From contig NZ_VFPO01000001.1 in NCBI RefSeq assembly GCF_006716765.1, positions 4,154,001 to 4,218,000 on the forward strand: 64,000 bases of DNA, read 5' to 3'. The stretch is from Actinomadura hallensis (lineage in GTDB: Bacteria; Actinomycetota; Actinomycetes; Streptosporangiales; Streptosporangiaceae). Shown in pieces: positions 44,137 through 53,456 of this stretch. The notes below the pieces were generated by a model. It had not been told where the DNA came from, searched no databases, and saw only the letters and a list, made by a program, of their open reading frames with translations. Positions within the stretch are counted from its first letter, which is position 1; each line of letters opens with the position of its first letter. Made by a program: the position numbers and the translations under genes.

Positions 44137-45062
44137 CAGTGGAACGCGTCCTTGTCGGTGAGGTCGAGCCCGCGCGCCCAGTCGGCGGCGGGCATGCGGC
44201 GCTTCCCCTGGGGCTGGACGTCGCCCAGGGCGACCGGATGCGTGGCCGTCCCCACCAGCACCTCGTGCTTGCCGGGGCGCAGCTCGCCGGGCGGAAGCTT
44301 CTCGGCGTCGGGCCTCAGGCGGACCGGGCCGAGCTTGACCCTGGTGTCGCGGAAGGTCGTCCACGCGCCCGGAGCGGGCGTGCACGCCCGGATGAGGCGG
44401 TCGATGTGAAGGGCGGGGCTGCTCCAGTCGACGCGGGCGTCCTCGGGCGTCAGCTTGGCCGCGTGGGACACGCCCTCCGTGGGCTGGGGCCGCGGCTCCA
44501 GGACGCCCTGCTCGATGCCGTTCATCGTGTCCACCAGCAGGTCCGCCCCTGCGACCGCGAGCCTCTCCAGCAGGTCGCCGGCGGTGTCGTCCGGCCGGAT
44601 CGGCTCGGTGAGCACGCCGTAGACGGGACCGGTGTCGAGCCCCTCCTCGATCTGGAACGTGGCCGCGCCGGTCATGTCGTCGCCGTGCAGGATGGCGCGC
44701 TGCACGGGCGCGGCGCCGCGCCACGCGGGCAGCAGCGAGAAGTGGAGGTTCACCCAGCCGTACCGGGGGATCTCCAAAGCCTCGGGGGGAAGCAGCGCCC
44801 CGTAGGCGACGACCGGGCAGCAGTCGGGAGCGATCTCGCGGAGCCGGTCGAGGAACTCGGGATCGCCGGCCCTGGAGGGCTTGAGCACCTCGATGCCGGC
44901 CTCGGCGGCGAACTCCGCCACCGGGCTGGGGCTCAGGCGGCGCCCACGGCCCGCGCGGCCGTCCGGCCGGGTCACGACCGCCACGACCTCGTGCGAGGAC
45001 TCCAGAAGCGCTCTCAGGGACGGGAGCGCGGTCTCGGGCGTACCGGCGAAGACGAGCCGCAC
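44136..45062 (-). CDS. fmt: Methionyl-tRNA formyltransferase
   Basis: 308 residues; formylates initiator Met-tRNA. It shows [16 protein letters not shown] at the N-terminus and [23 protein letters not shown], which holds the catalytic His and the SLLPxxRG loop. A C-terminal OB-like tRNA-binding domain carries [16 protein letters not shown]. The GTG at 45062 is one base after the def stop. Confidence 0.97.
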   Translation of the reverse strand: MRLVFAGTPETALPSLRALLESSHEVVAVVTRPDGRAGRGRRLSPSPVAEFAAEAGIEVLKPSRAGDPEFLDRLREIAPDCCPVVAYGALLPPEALEIPRYGWVNLHFSLLPAWRGAAPVQRAILHGDDMTGAATFQIEEGLDTGPVYGVLTEPIRPDDTAGDLLERLAVAGADLLVDTMNGIEQGVLEPRPQPTEGVSHAAKLTPEDARVDWSSPALHIDRLIRACTPAPGAWTTFRDTRVKLGPVRLRPDAEKLPPGELRPGKHEVLVGTATHPVALGDVQPQGKRRMPAADWARGLDLTDKDAFH

Positions 45063-45063
45063 G

Positions 45064-45609
45064 TCAGATCGCCTTCCCGAAGGTGGGGTGCGGCGACTCC
45101 TTGACGACGGGCACCGGGTCGCCGAACCACTCGGCCTCCCGGATCGCCTTCATCGCGGCCTTGCGCTGCTCCGGGTCCATCCGGTCGATGAAGATGACGC
45201 CGTCGAGGTGGTCGGTCTCGTGCTGGACGCAGCGGGCCAGCATGTGCGTGCCCTCGAGCGTGATCGGCTCCCCGTACATGTTGAAGCCCTTCGCCACGGC
45301 CCGCACCGCCCGCGGCGTAGGGAAGGACAGGCCCGGCAGCGACAGGCAGCCCTCGTCGTCGGTCTCCTGCTCGTCCGAAAGGTCCAGGGTGGGATTGACC
45401 AGGTGGCCCAGCCGGTCGTCGACGTAGTAGGTGAACACCCGCAGGCTCACCCCCAGCTGAGGCGCGGCCAGGCCCGCCCCAGGGGCGTCGATCATCGTGT
45501 CGGTGAGGTCCTTGACGAGCTGCCGCAGCTCCTTGTCGAAGTCCTTCACCGGCTCCGCGGGCGTGCGCAGCACGGGGTCACCGAAAAGGCGGATGGGCTT
45601 GACGGCCAA
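45064..45609 (-). CDS. def: Peptide deformylase
   Basis: 181 residues; removes the formyl group from new proteins. All three metal-site motifs are present: [18 protein letters not shown] (metal Cys) and QHETDHLDG (metal His and catalytic Glu). I choose the TTG at 45609, preceded by GGAG at 6 bases, which gives the normal [11 protein letters not shown] start; a frame from 45660 adds an unlikely leader. It heads the run def-fmt-rsmB-PAP2-rpe. A promoter with -10 TAGACT lies at 45725-45720, giving a leader of about 105 bases that contains two 12-base direct repeats. Confidence 0.95.
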   Translation of the reverse strand: MAVKPIRLFGDPVLRTPAEPVKDFDKELRQLVKDLTDTMIDAPGAGLAAPQLGVSLRVFTYYVDDRLGHLVNPTLDLSDEQETDDEGCLSLPGLSFPTPRAVRAVAKGFNMYGEPITLEGTHMLARCVQHETDHLDGVIFIDRMDPEQRKAAMKAIREAEWFGDPVPVVKESPHPTFGKAI

Positions 45610-45678
45610 CGAAGGCTCCGTTCCTGCAAGGTTCCTACGGGTTCCGGGAGTTCCCGGCATCCGTGCACAGTCGGTGGT

Positions 45679-45761
45679 TCACAGACAGCGCGTCACAGAC
45701 AGCGGGGACACGACATCCAAGTCTACGGAGGCGTCCCCTGAACGTTCACACGATTAATCGT
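45679..45761 (-). promoter_or_regulatory. def operon promoter with palindromes and direct repeats
   Basis: Minus strand TGAACG, 17 bases, TAGACT (45725-45720) is a plausible promoter. The -35 box lies in the palindrome TGAACGTTCA (45739-45748), and just upstream is a perfect 12-bp palindrome ACGATTAATCGT (45750-45761) with an extra ACGATT half site at 45766. In the leader, TCACAGACAGCG is repeated at 45679-45690 and 45693-45704. Confidence 0.5.
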
Positions 45762-45795
45762 CCATACGATTGAGCGGTCACCCAATGCGGCACGT

Positions 45796-47604
45796 TCACA
45801 CCATGCCGCCCGGTCCCCGCTGGGCCGAGCGCGCCTTGTAGGCCGCGGTACGGGCCGCCTTGGCGGTCGCCTTGTCGGGATGGTGCGCGCCCAGGGCCTC
45901 CAGGACGTCGGCAACTCCGGGGTGTTCCGTGCGCCACAGCTCCTCGACCATCTTCTCCATGTCGGCCCCCTGCGGCGCGTCGAGGAGCGCGGCCTGGACC
46001 GCCTCCTCGGGGTCGGCGGTCTCCATCATCCCCGCGACCGTGTCGACGAACACCCACAGGTACTCCTCGCGGGCCAGCTCACGCCCGGACGGGTCTCCGG
46101 TGGCGTTCAGCCAGAGCGCGGCGTAGGGCGACACAAGCGGGTGCTCCTGGGCGGCGCGGACGACGCCGGCCGCCTCTGGACCGATGCGGTGCAGAACGGC
46201 CGCCGCCAGGTTCCGGGCTCCCGGCCCTCCGGTGCGCATGACGTCCAGGAGGTCGGCGGCGGCGTCCTTGGGGTCGTGGGCGGCGAGCCAGCCCTCGATC
46301 TCCAGATCCGCGGCCTCGGGCCCGTACCAGGTCAGGCCGGCGATGAGCTCGGACGCCCTGGCGCCGGCCAGCTCGCCGATGACCGGCGCGGTGAACCCGT
46401 CCGCCATCAGCAGTTCGCGCACGGACCACACGCCGAGCGGAGTCAGCGCCCGCCCCTCGCCGACCTTCTGGATGATCCCCCAGTTCTCAAGGGCCGACAG
46501 TTCGAGGTGGAACGCGTCGGACACGAGCGAGAGCATGCCGTCCGCGTCGGAGAGGTCGTAGGACTCCTCGACGTGCTCCAGCAGCGCCCCGAGCAGCGCC
46601 TCGGGCTCGGTGGGCTCCGATTGCTCGTACAGGTGGATGAGGACGCCGGTCATCTCGTTCTGGACGAGCTCCACCGCGTCCAGGCCGTCGGCGTAGTCAT
46701 GACCCGGCACCACCAGCGCGTCGAACAGCGACAGCCAGGCTCCGAGCAGGGTCGCGTCATCGTCGGAACGGAGGCGCTCCAAAGCGGGGCCTGGGCCGGC
46801 CTTGCCTTCTTCAGCGGTGATGACCTCGGCCTCTACGGCGGCCCACCAGAGCCTCTCCAGCTCTCCCGAGTCCTCCATCTGGCCATGGCGGCGCGGGCTC
46901 TCCAGGCCGAGCGCCGCGCTCGCGGCCTCCGCGTCGCCCTCGGTCAGCGTGTCATGCTCGGTGAGGTCCCGCTCGCCCGTCCATTCGGCGAGGGCGACCA
47001 CCGCCTGGGTGAGGCTGGAGCGGCGCGCCGCCTCCGCCAGTTCCGGCTCAGGGGCGAGCTGCACGGGCGGGACGACGAGCTCCTCCATCTGGCGCAGGTA
47101 CCCCTCGGTGCGGGCGTAACGCTCGTCCTCGGGCAGCGCCTCGAACTCGCTGATCCACGCCTCGACCGCCTCCTGGTCGTCGAGCGACACGCCGTCGGCC
47201 TGCATCAGCCCGCCGATGACCTCCGCGGCGGCCTGCCGCTCCTCGCTGTCGACCGAGGCCACCAGGGCCTCGAACTCGGGGGCGGTCCGGTCGATCTCGG
47301 CCTCCAGCCCGGCGGCGGCGTCCGCGGTCACGGCCCCGGTCTCGCCCAGGTACGCGACGATCCGGCGCAGCACCTCCAGGACCGTGGGGACGTCCTCGCG
47401 CCCGGCGACCACGGACTCGGGGAACACCTTCAGCAGAAGCTCGCGCAGACGCTCGGGCGTCAGCTCCTCCGGGCCGCCGAGGCCCATCTCCTTGTGCGCG
47501 AGATCGAGCAGGATCCGAGCTCCCGGCTCGTCCAGCGCCTTGCCGTGTTCATCCGACCACCGCCGCAGGTCGCCCACGGTGGTCTCCACCCAGTTGTCGG
47601 CCAC
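45796..47604 (-). CDS. Uncharacterised actinobacterial protein, 602 residues, acidic and helical
   Basis: No signal peptide or membrane helix. The sequence is rich in Glu, Ala and Leu and appears built from helical repeats; a central part (ALENWGIIQKVGEGRALTPLGVW) looks like a winged-helix segment. The C-terminal part (ELAGARASELIAGLTWYG, LAAAVLHRIGPEAAGVVRA, HPGVADVLEALGAHHPDK) resembles HEAT-like repeats. The last residues are basic. It starts 16 bases after priA and is probably co-transcribed with it. The function is unknown; position next to priA in a housekeeping block suggests a conserved role. Confidence 0.7.
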   Translation of the reverse strand: MADNWVETTVGDLRRWSDEHGKALDEPGARILLDLAHKEMGLGGPEELTPERLRELLLKVFPESVVAGREDVPTVLEVLRRIVAYLGETGAVTADAAAGLEAEIDRTAPEFEALVASVDSEERQAAAEVIGGLMQADGVSLDDQEAVEAWISEFEALPEDERYARTEGYLRQMEELVVPPVQLAPEPELAEAARRSSLTQAVVALAEWTGERDLTEHDTLTEGDAEAASAALGLESPRRHGQMEDSGELERLWWAAVEAEVITAEEGKAGPGPALERLRSDDDATLLGAWLSLFDALVVPGHDYADGLDAVELVQNEMTGVLIHLYEQSEPTEPEALLGALLEHVEESYDLSDADGMLSLVSDAFHLELSALENWGIIQKVGEGRALTPLGVWSVRELLMADGFTAPVIGELAGARASELIAGLTWYGPEAADLEIEGWLAAHDPKDAAADLLDVMRTGGPGARNLAAAVLHRIGPEAAGVVRAAQEHPLVSPYAALWLNATGDPSGRELAREEYLWVFVDTVAGMMETADPEEAVQAALLDAPQGADMEKMVEELWRTEHPGVADVLEALGAHHPDKATAKAARTAAYKARSAQRGPGGMV

Positions 47605-47620
47605 CAGAGAACCCTATTGG

Positions 47621-49771
47621 TCAGATCAGCTCCAGGGGGTCGATCTCGACTCGTACGGTCTCGGCGGCCTTGCGCGCGCTGCGCACACCCTGGGCTTCCT
47701 TCAGCGCGCGCGCCAACGCGTGTCCGGCGGCACGCGGGACACGGATCAGCGCGCGTTCCCTCTCCTGCGCCTCCGCCCCCGCCTGCGCGCCGGCCGCCTG
47801 GGGGCCGGCCGCCTGGGGGCCGGGCGCCTGCGGGACGGGGACGGGCCCGAGCACCTCCGCGCCCTCGGGAAGCCGGGCATCGGCCAGCACCTCCCGAACG
47901 GCCGCGGGCGTACCGGTCAGGGAGGCCATCCGCACGGCGGGCGGGAAGCCGACCTCCCTTCGCTCGGCGAGCTCCCGCTCCGCGTAGGTGATCGGGTCCC
48001 ACCGGACGAGGGCCTGAACGGGAGGCAGCGACCCTTCCGCGGCCACCACGACCGGCCCCTGCGCGCGGACCAGCGCCGCCGCGTTCATCCAGCGCCGCAG
48101 CGTCTCCTCCCCCGCACGCAGGTCCGGTCGTCCCAGCAGCACCCAGCCGTCCAGCAGGAGCGCGGCCGTGTACCCGCCCTCCGCGGGCGGCTCCGCCCCC
48201 GGCGTGGAGATCACCAGGGCGCGTTCGGGACCGACGCATTCGAGGACGGCGTCGCGCCCAGAGGTGCGCACCGGCACGCCGGGAAACGCCCTGCCCAGCT
48301 CCTCCGCGGTGCGCTTGGCCCCGACCACCACCGCGCGCACCTGGAAGAAGCCGCATTCGGGGCAGTGCCAGTCCCCGGCGATGCGTCCGCACCAACGGCA
48401 GTGCGGGGCGGCGTGGGACGACGGCAGTGACAACGGTCCCTGGCAGGCCGCGCATCTGGCCGGTGTACGGCAGCGCCCGCACGCGATGCCCGGCACGTAG
48501 CCGCGCCTCGGGACCTGCACCAGGACGGGCCCGTCCTGCAGCGCACTCCGCGCCGCCTCGAACGCGAGGTTCGGCAGGCGCGCGGTGCGGGCGGCGGCGT
48601 CCCTGGCGAGCTGCGCGTCCTCCCCGGCGTACCGGACGCGGGGCATCGCCGCCCGGACGCGCTGCCGGTCCGCCGCGAGCGCGTGCGCCCACCCCGATTC
48701 GACGAGCTGGGTCGCGTCGGTGGTGCGCGTGAACCCCCCGATCAGCGCCGCCGCGCCCGTCCTGTGGGCGCGCAGGGCGAGCACCTCGCGCGGGTGCGGG
48801 TACGGCGCGTGCGGCTCGGCGTGGACGTCGTCCCCGTCGTCCCACAGCACGACCAGCCCGAGGTCGGCGACGGGCGCGAACATCGCGGCGCGGGTCCCCA
48901 CCACCGCCCGCGCGGACCCCCGCAGGACCGCCAGCCACCTCCGGTACCGCTCGGCCGGGCCCAGCTCCGCCGTCAGCGCGACGTGACGGCCCTCCCCCAG
49001 CTCCTCCTTCAGCGCGGCGTCCACGCGCGCCACGTCGCGGCCGTCGGCCACGACGACCAGGGCGCCGCGCCCGGCGCGCAGGGTCACGCCGACGGCGCGC
49101 GCGATGGCGGCCGCCCAGTCGAGGCCGGGCAGGGCCGTCCACACCGCCCGCGGCGCCCTGCCGTCGGCCAGGGCGCTCAGGAAGGACGCCCCCGCCGGGT
49201 ACTCGCTCCACGCCCCGATGCCGCGCGGGGCGCCGTCATCGGGCGGTCCGCCGCCGGGAGCGGGGGCGGGCTCGGCCTCCACGCGGGCGTGGCGGGGCGG
49301 GACGGCCAGCCGCAGCACGTCCGCGAACGTGCCCGCGTACCGGTTTGCCACCTCCCGCGCCAGCGCCGCGACCTCCGGGGTGAGGACGGGCTCGGGCGAG
49401 GTGACCCGCTCCAGGTAGAGGAGCTTGCCGTCGTGCCCGCTCTCGGCGACCCGCTCCAGGAGGAAGCCGTCGACGAGCTGCCCGGCGAAGCGCACCCGGA
49501 CCCGGCAGCCGGGAACGGCCTTGGCGTCCAGCTCGGCCGGGACCAGGTAGTCGAAGGGGCGGTCCAGGTGCGGCAGGGACATGTCCACCGCGACCCGCGC
49601 CACGGGCAGTTCCCCGGCGGGACGGCGCGCCCCCTTCTTCGGGGTCTTCGCCCGCTTCTGCGGGGCGCCGCGGCCGCCCGCACCGGACCGCCCGCCCGGA
49701 GACGGCTTTCCCGGCAGATCGCCCAGCCCCGGGATGAGGTCCGCTCCGCCGCCGTCCTTCGTCACGCTCAC
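47621..49771 (-). CDS. priA: Primosomal protein N' homologue PriA, helicase motifs degenerate
   Basis: 716 residues. The N-terminal 3'BD-like domain (VARVAVDMSLPHLDRPFDYLVP, GCRVRVRFAGQLVDGFLL) and the zinc-binding region (CGRC, CAAC, CRWCG, CPEC near 420-460) are clear. The place of Walker A reads LRAGRGALVV without GKT, and the DEAH position reads VLWDDGDD. Actinobacterial PriA proteins are known to have lost these motifs, so it probably acts in replication restart by DNA and protein binding, not unwinding. An insert near 665-690 is a QAAGPQAAG-type repeat. GTG start at 49771 directly follows three 18-bp repeats. Confidence 0.9.
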   Translation of the reverse strand: MSVTKDGGGADLIPGLGDLPGKPSPGGRSGAGGRGAPQKRAKTPKKGARRPAGELPVARVAVDMSLPHLDRPFDYLVPAELDAKAVPGCRVRVRFAGQLVDGFLLERVAESGHDGKLLYLERVTSPEPVLTPEVAALAREVANRYAGTFADVLRLAVPPRHARVEAEPAPAPGGGPPDDGAPRGIGAWSEYPAGASFLSALADGRAPRAVWTALPGLDWAAAIARAVGVTLRAGRGALVVVADGRDVARVDAALKEELGEGRHVALTAELGPAERYRRWLAVLRGSARAVVGTRAAMFAPVADLGLVVLWDDGDDVHAEPHAPYPHPREVLALRAHRTGAAALIGGFTRTTDATQLVESGWAHALAADRQRVRAAMPRVRYAGEDAQLARDAAARTARLPNLAFEAARSALQDGPVLVQVPRRGYVPGIACGRCRTPARCAACQGPLSLPSSHAAPHCRWCGRIAGDWHCPECGFFQVRAVVVGAKRTAEELGRAFPGVPVRTSGRDAVLECVGPERALVISTPGAEPPAEGGYTAALLLDGWVLLGRPDLRAGEETLRRWMNAAALVRAQGPVVVAAEGSLPPVQALVRWDPITYAERELAERREVGFPPAVRMASLTGTPAAVREVLADARLPEGAEVLGPVPVPQAPGPQAAGPQAAGAQAGAEAQERERALIRVPRAAGHALARALKEAQGVRSARKAAETVRVEIDPLELI

Positions 49772-49779
49772 CGTCCTAC

Positions 49780-49833
49780 CAGATCAGCACGACAGGCCAG
49801 ATCAGCACGACAGGCCGGATCAGCACGACAGGC
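49780..49833. repeat. Three tandem 18-bp repeats immediately upstream of priA
   Basis: Minus-strand unit GCCTGTCGTGCTGATCTG at 49797-49780 and 49815-49798, with a one-base variant at 49833-49816. They end 8 bases before the priA start and are part of its promoter/leader. Confidence 0.95.
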
Positions 49834-49999
49834 GGGACGGCCCGGCCGCGGGCCGTGCCGCCGGGCCGGGCCCCGCGAGCGACCGGCCCGGCGCCCGGAC
49901 GTGCACGCTAGGGTTGGTCCGTTCCCCCCAGGGTGCGCATCCGCCGCGGCCCATCGCCCGATGCCTTCCGCACCCTCGCCAGACGAGCCCTTGCAGGCG

Positions 50000-51673
50000 A
50001 TGACGACAGCGCAGACTCGAGAACGGGCGGACGCCCCTGTCCGGCAGGGACCGCCGCGCCGTTCCCCCCGCCTCCCCTCCCGGGCGACCTGGAGGAAGTG
50101 GGCGAACCCGCGTCACCCCGTGGTGGCCGCCGCGTTCACCGCGGCCGTCCTCCACCTGATCTGGGCGCTGTTCCTGGCGACTGAGGGAGGTGACCTGGCG
50201 GCGCAGGCGGCATGGACGGACTTCGTCTGGAAGCACCCTGACGCCGCGTACAGCTTCGCCTGGTACGGCGGGATGCACCCGGCGTCCTACAGCGTCATGG
50301 CGCCGCACCTCATGGCGCTGTTCGGGATCCGCACCGTCGCCGTGGTGACCGGCACGGTCTCGGCGGCGCTCACCGCCCACCTGCTCAGGCGGTTCCGGGC
50401 GCCCGTGACGCTGCCCGCGTCCCTCTGGTTCGCGTTCGCGCTGGCGTGCAACGCCGCGTCCGGCCGGACGACGTTCGGTCTCGGCCTCATGTTCGCGCTC
50501 ATGGCGACGCTCGTGGCGTTCACCCGGCGCGGCACGCCCGCCCTGCGCGCGGCGGGGATGGCGGCCCTCAGCCTCCTCACCTCGCTGGCCAGCCCGGTCG
50601 CGGGCCTGTTCCTCCTGGTCCTGGCCGCCGCCCTGTTCCTGACCGGCCGACGCCGCGCCGGGGTCTGCCTCGCCGTCGGCCTGCCCGCCGTCGTGGGGAC
50701 GACGAGCCTGCTGTTCCCCTTCGACGGCATCCAGCCGATCTCGTTCACCGCGATCGTCCTGCCCGCCGTGACCAGCGTGATCGCCGTGCTGACGTGCGCG
50801 CCGCGGAACTGGACCCTCGTGCGGGCCGGCGCCGGCGTCTACCTCGCCGGGATCGTGCTGACGTGGCTGATCCCGTCCCCGGTGGGGAGCAACGTCGAGC
50901 GGCTCGCGCTGATGTTCGGCGGGATGCTCCTCCTGTCGGCGGTGGCGCGCGCGCAAGGGCGGCTCCGGATCGCCGTGCTGTCCCTGGCGTTCATCGTCAC
51001 CGCCTCCTGGCAGGTGGTGAAGCCCGTCGACGACCTCATCCACACCGAGCCCGCCGACGAGGCCGCCGCGCACGCCAGCGGCCTGGTCGCCGAGCTGAAG
51101 GACCTCGGCGCCGACAAGGGGCGCATCGAGGTCGTCCCCCTGCGCTCCCACTGGGAGTCGGCCGGGATGAGCCGCCACTTCACGCTCGCGCGCGGCTGGA
51201 ACCGCCAGGTCGACGCCGAGCGGCACGAGCTGTTCTACGAGAAGGGCGCGCTGACCCCCGGCTCCTACCGGGACTGGCTGGACAAATGGGCGGTGCAGTA
51301 CGTCGTCCTGCCCGAGCAGGAGAACGACTGGGCGGCACAGGAGGAGGCCGCCCTCGTGGAGAGCGGCCTGCCGTACCTGACGGAGATCTGGCAGGACGAG
51401 CACTGGCGCCTCTATCGCGTCCTGCGCGCGACCCCGCTGGTGGACCGCCCGGCCTCCGTCCACAAACTCGACGCAGGCGAACTCGTCGTGGACATGCCGT
51501 CCAGCGGTTCGGTGCTGGTGCGGGTCCACTGGTCGCCTTGGCTGAGGGTGACCGGAGGGGACGCGTGCCTGGCGCAGGAGGGCGAGTTCGTCCGTTTGCG
51601 TGCGGACGCCCCCGGCCGCTACACCATCGCGGCCCGCTACGGTCTCCGGCGCGGCGACCACTGCGCGCCCTGA
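50000..51673 (+). CDS. Polytopic membrane protein with large extracytoplasmic C-terminal domain
   Basis: 557 residues. About 10 membrane helices span residues 40-345 after a basic N-terminus; a soluble domain of about 200 residues follows (LRSHWESAGMSRHFTLARGW, VQYVVLPEQENDW, WRLYRVL). The overall plan resembles membrane glycosyltransferase-C-like or lipid-linked-sugar enzymes, but the N-terminal acidic motif (FLATEGGDLAAQAAW) is only suggestive. ATG at 50000; upstream TTG is possible. It is divergent from priA and converges on metK, with a strong hairpin at 51773-51801 between them. Confidence 0.75.
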   Translation: MTTAQTRERADAPVRQGPPRRSPRLPSRATWRKWANPRHPVVAAAFTAAVLHLIWALFLATEGGDLAAQAAWTDFVWKHPDAAYSFAWYGGMHPASYSVMAPHLMALFGIRTVAVVTGTVSAALTAHLLRRFRAPVTLPASLWFAFALACNAASGRTTFGLGLMFALMATLVAFTRRGTPALRAAGMAALSLLTSLASPVAGLFLLVLAAALFLTGRRRAGVCLAVGLPAVVGTTSLLFPFDGIQPISFTAIVLPAVTSVIAVLTCAPRNWTLVRAGAGVYLAGIVLTWLIPSPVGSNVERLALMFGGMLLLSAVARAQGRLRIAVLSLAFIVTASWQVVKPVDDLIHTEPADEAAAHASGLVAELKDLGADKGRIEVVPLRSHWESAGMSRHFTLARGWNRQVDAERHELFYEKGALTPGSYRDWLDKWAVQYVVLPEQENDWAAQEEAALVESGLPYLTEIWQDEHWRLYRVLRATPLVDRPASVHKLDAGELVVDMPSSGSVLVRVHWSPWLRVTGGDACLAQEGEFVRLRADAPGRYTIAARYGLRRGDHCAP

Positions 51674-51772
51674 CACTGCGCGCCCTGAGCGCGCACGCAC
51701 GCGGCGCATCAGGGCGAGGCCGTATCGGGCGGGGCAACGACGCATAAGGCAGCCGCGCATGAGGGCAGGGGA

Positions 51773-51801
51773 AAGCCCCGGGGCGCACGTCCCCGGGGCT
51801 T
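51773..51801. terminator. Bidirectional hairpin terminator
   Basis: AAGCCCCGGGG (51773-51783) pairs perfectly with CCCCGGGGCTT (51791-51801) around a 7-base loop, between the convergent membrane-protein gene and metK. Confidence 0.8.
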
Positions 51802-51853
51802 CCTCCTGACCCGTGCGGTCTTCCCGAGTGGCGGCTCTGCCGCGAACGGCCGG

Positions 51854-53047
51854 TTACAGGCCGGCGGCGGAGGCCAGGTCCTTGGCGCGGTCGGTCGACT
51901 CCCAGGAGAAGTCGGCCTCGGTCCGGCCGAAGTGGCCGTAGGCCGCGGTCTGCTGGTAGATCGGGCGGAGCAGGTCGAGGTCGCGGACGATCGCGGCCGG
52001 ACGCAGGTCGAACACCTCGAAGATCGCCTTCTCGATCCGCTCGGGGGCGACCTTCTCGGTGCCGAAGGTCTCCACGAACACCCCGACCGGGTGGGCCTTG
52101 CCGATCGCGTAGGCGACCTGGACCTCGGCGCGGTCGGCGAGCTGCGCCGCGACGATGTTCTTGGCGACCCAGCGCATCGCGTACGCCGCGGACCGGTCGA
52201 CCTTGGACGGGTCCTTGCCGGAGAACGCGCCGCCGCCGTGCCGCGCCATGCCGCCGTAGGTGTCCACGATGATCTTGCGGCCGGTGAGCCCGGCGTCGCC
52301 CATGGGACCGCCGATCTCGAAGCGCCCGGTCGGGTTGACCAGCAGCCGGTACCCGTCGCTCTCGAGGTCGAACTCGCCGAGCACGGGGTCGACCACGTGC
52401 TCCTTGATGTCCGGGGTCAGGAGCTCCTTCAGGTCGATGTCCGGGGCGTGCTGGCTGGACACGACGACCGTGTCGAGGCGGACGGCGCGGTCGCCGTCGT
52501 ACTCGACGGTGACCTGGGTCTTGCCGTCGGGCCGCAGGTAGGGGACGTCGCCGTTCTTGCGGACGGTCGCCAGCCGGTGCGCGAGCCGGTGCGCGAGCGT
52601 GATCGGCAGCGGCATGAGGTCGGGCGACTCGTTGGTGGCGTAGCCGAACATGAGCCCCTGGTCGCCGGCGCCCTGCCGGTCGAGCTCGTCGACGCCCTCG
52701 CCCTCGCGGGTCTCGTAGGCGGCGTCGACGCCCTGGGCGATGTCGGGCGACTGGGCGCCGATGGACACCGACACCCCGCAGGAGTGGCCGTCGAAGCCCT
52801 TCTTGGACGAGTCGTAGCCGATCTCGAGGATCTTCTCGCGGATCACGCCCGGGATGTCGACGTAGGTCTCGGTGGTGACCTCACCGGCCACGTGGACCTG
52901 GCCGGTCGTGATCAGCGTTTCGACGGCGACCCGGCTCTTCGGGTCGTCTTTGAGCATCGCGTCGAGGATCGCGTCGCTGATCTGGTCCGCGATCTTGTCC
53001 GGGTGTCCTTCGGTGACGGACTCGGAGGTGAACAGGCGGCGAGGCAC
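51854..53047 (-). CDS. metK: S-adenosylmethionine synthetase
   Basis: 397 residues; makes SAM from methionine and ATP. It shows [20 protein letters not shown] with the ATP-contacting His, [37 protein letters not shown] and [19 protein letters not shown]. The GTG at 53047 has AAGGAG 9 bases upstream. A TAGACT at 53159-53154 could be the -10 box. I found no SAM riboswitch pattern in the leader. Confidence 0.98.
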   Translation of the reverse strand: MPRRLFTSESVTEGHPDKIADQISDAILDAMLKDDPKSRVAVETLITTGQVHVAGEVTTETYVDIPGVIREKILEIGYDSSKKGFDGHSCGVSVSIGAQSPDIAQGVDAAYETREGEGVDELDRQGAGDQGLMFGYATNESPDLMPLPITLAHRLAHRLATVRKNGDVPYLRPDGKTQVTVEYDGDRAVRLDTVVVSSQHAPDIDLKELLTPDIKEHVVDPVLGEFDLESDGYRLLVNPTGRFEIGGPMGDAGLTGRKIIVDTYGGMARHGGGAFSGKDPSKVDRSAAYAMRWVAKNIVAAQLADRAEVQVAYAIGKAHPVGVFVETFGTEKVAPERIEKAIFEVFDLRPAAIVRDLDLLRPIYQQTAAYGHFGRTEADFSWESTDRAKDLASAAGL

Positions 53048-53159
53048 GTACGTGAACTCCTTGCAGCGGCTGCTGACTGTCGTCGCAGGACGGGTTTCTT
53101 GTCGGCTTCGGCAGGGGACGCGCCCCCCGCCGGTTTCCCACGGGTTCTGTCGGAGTCTA

Positions 53160-53456
53160 GCGGGAACGGAGCCCGGCACCGCGATGCCGGGCGGAACGGG
53201 CGCCGCCCGGGACGCCGCTCGCGGGTCTCGGTCGCGGAGTCTCCCGGGCAGGCCGGTCGGGTCTCGGTCGGAGTGTCGTCTGCGGGCGTCGGTGCGGTTC
53301 GCGTCTCGGTCTCGGCCGGCGGCCCGCCGGGCCGTCCGCGGGCGGCGGGTCCGGCGGTTCCCGGGTTCCGGCCGTCAGGTTCCGGTCGTTGTCGATTCCG
53401 GTCGTTGTCGGGTTCGGGTCTTTCTCAGGGTCCGTCCTTCCCAGGATCCGCCCTCC
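53160..53456. other. Non-coding spacer between coaBC and metK with short repeats
   Basis: About 300 bases without a convincing gene. It contains CGGGTCTCGGTCG twice (about 53222 and 53258) and a perfect 15-of-16 tandem duplication TTCCGGTCGTTGTCGA / TTCCGGTCGTTGTCGG at 53380-53395 and 53396-53411. Base composition is T/C/G-skewed on the plus strand with few A. Confidence 0.6.

Noticed and set aside
53048..53160. SAM riboswitch upstream of metK
   Set aside because: No recognisable SAM-I, SAM-II or SAM-IV core in the leader.
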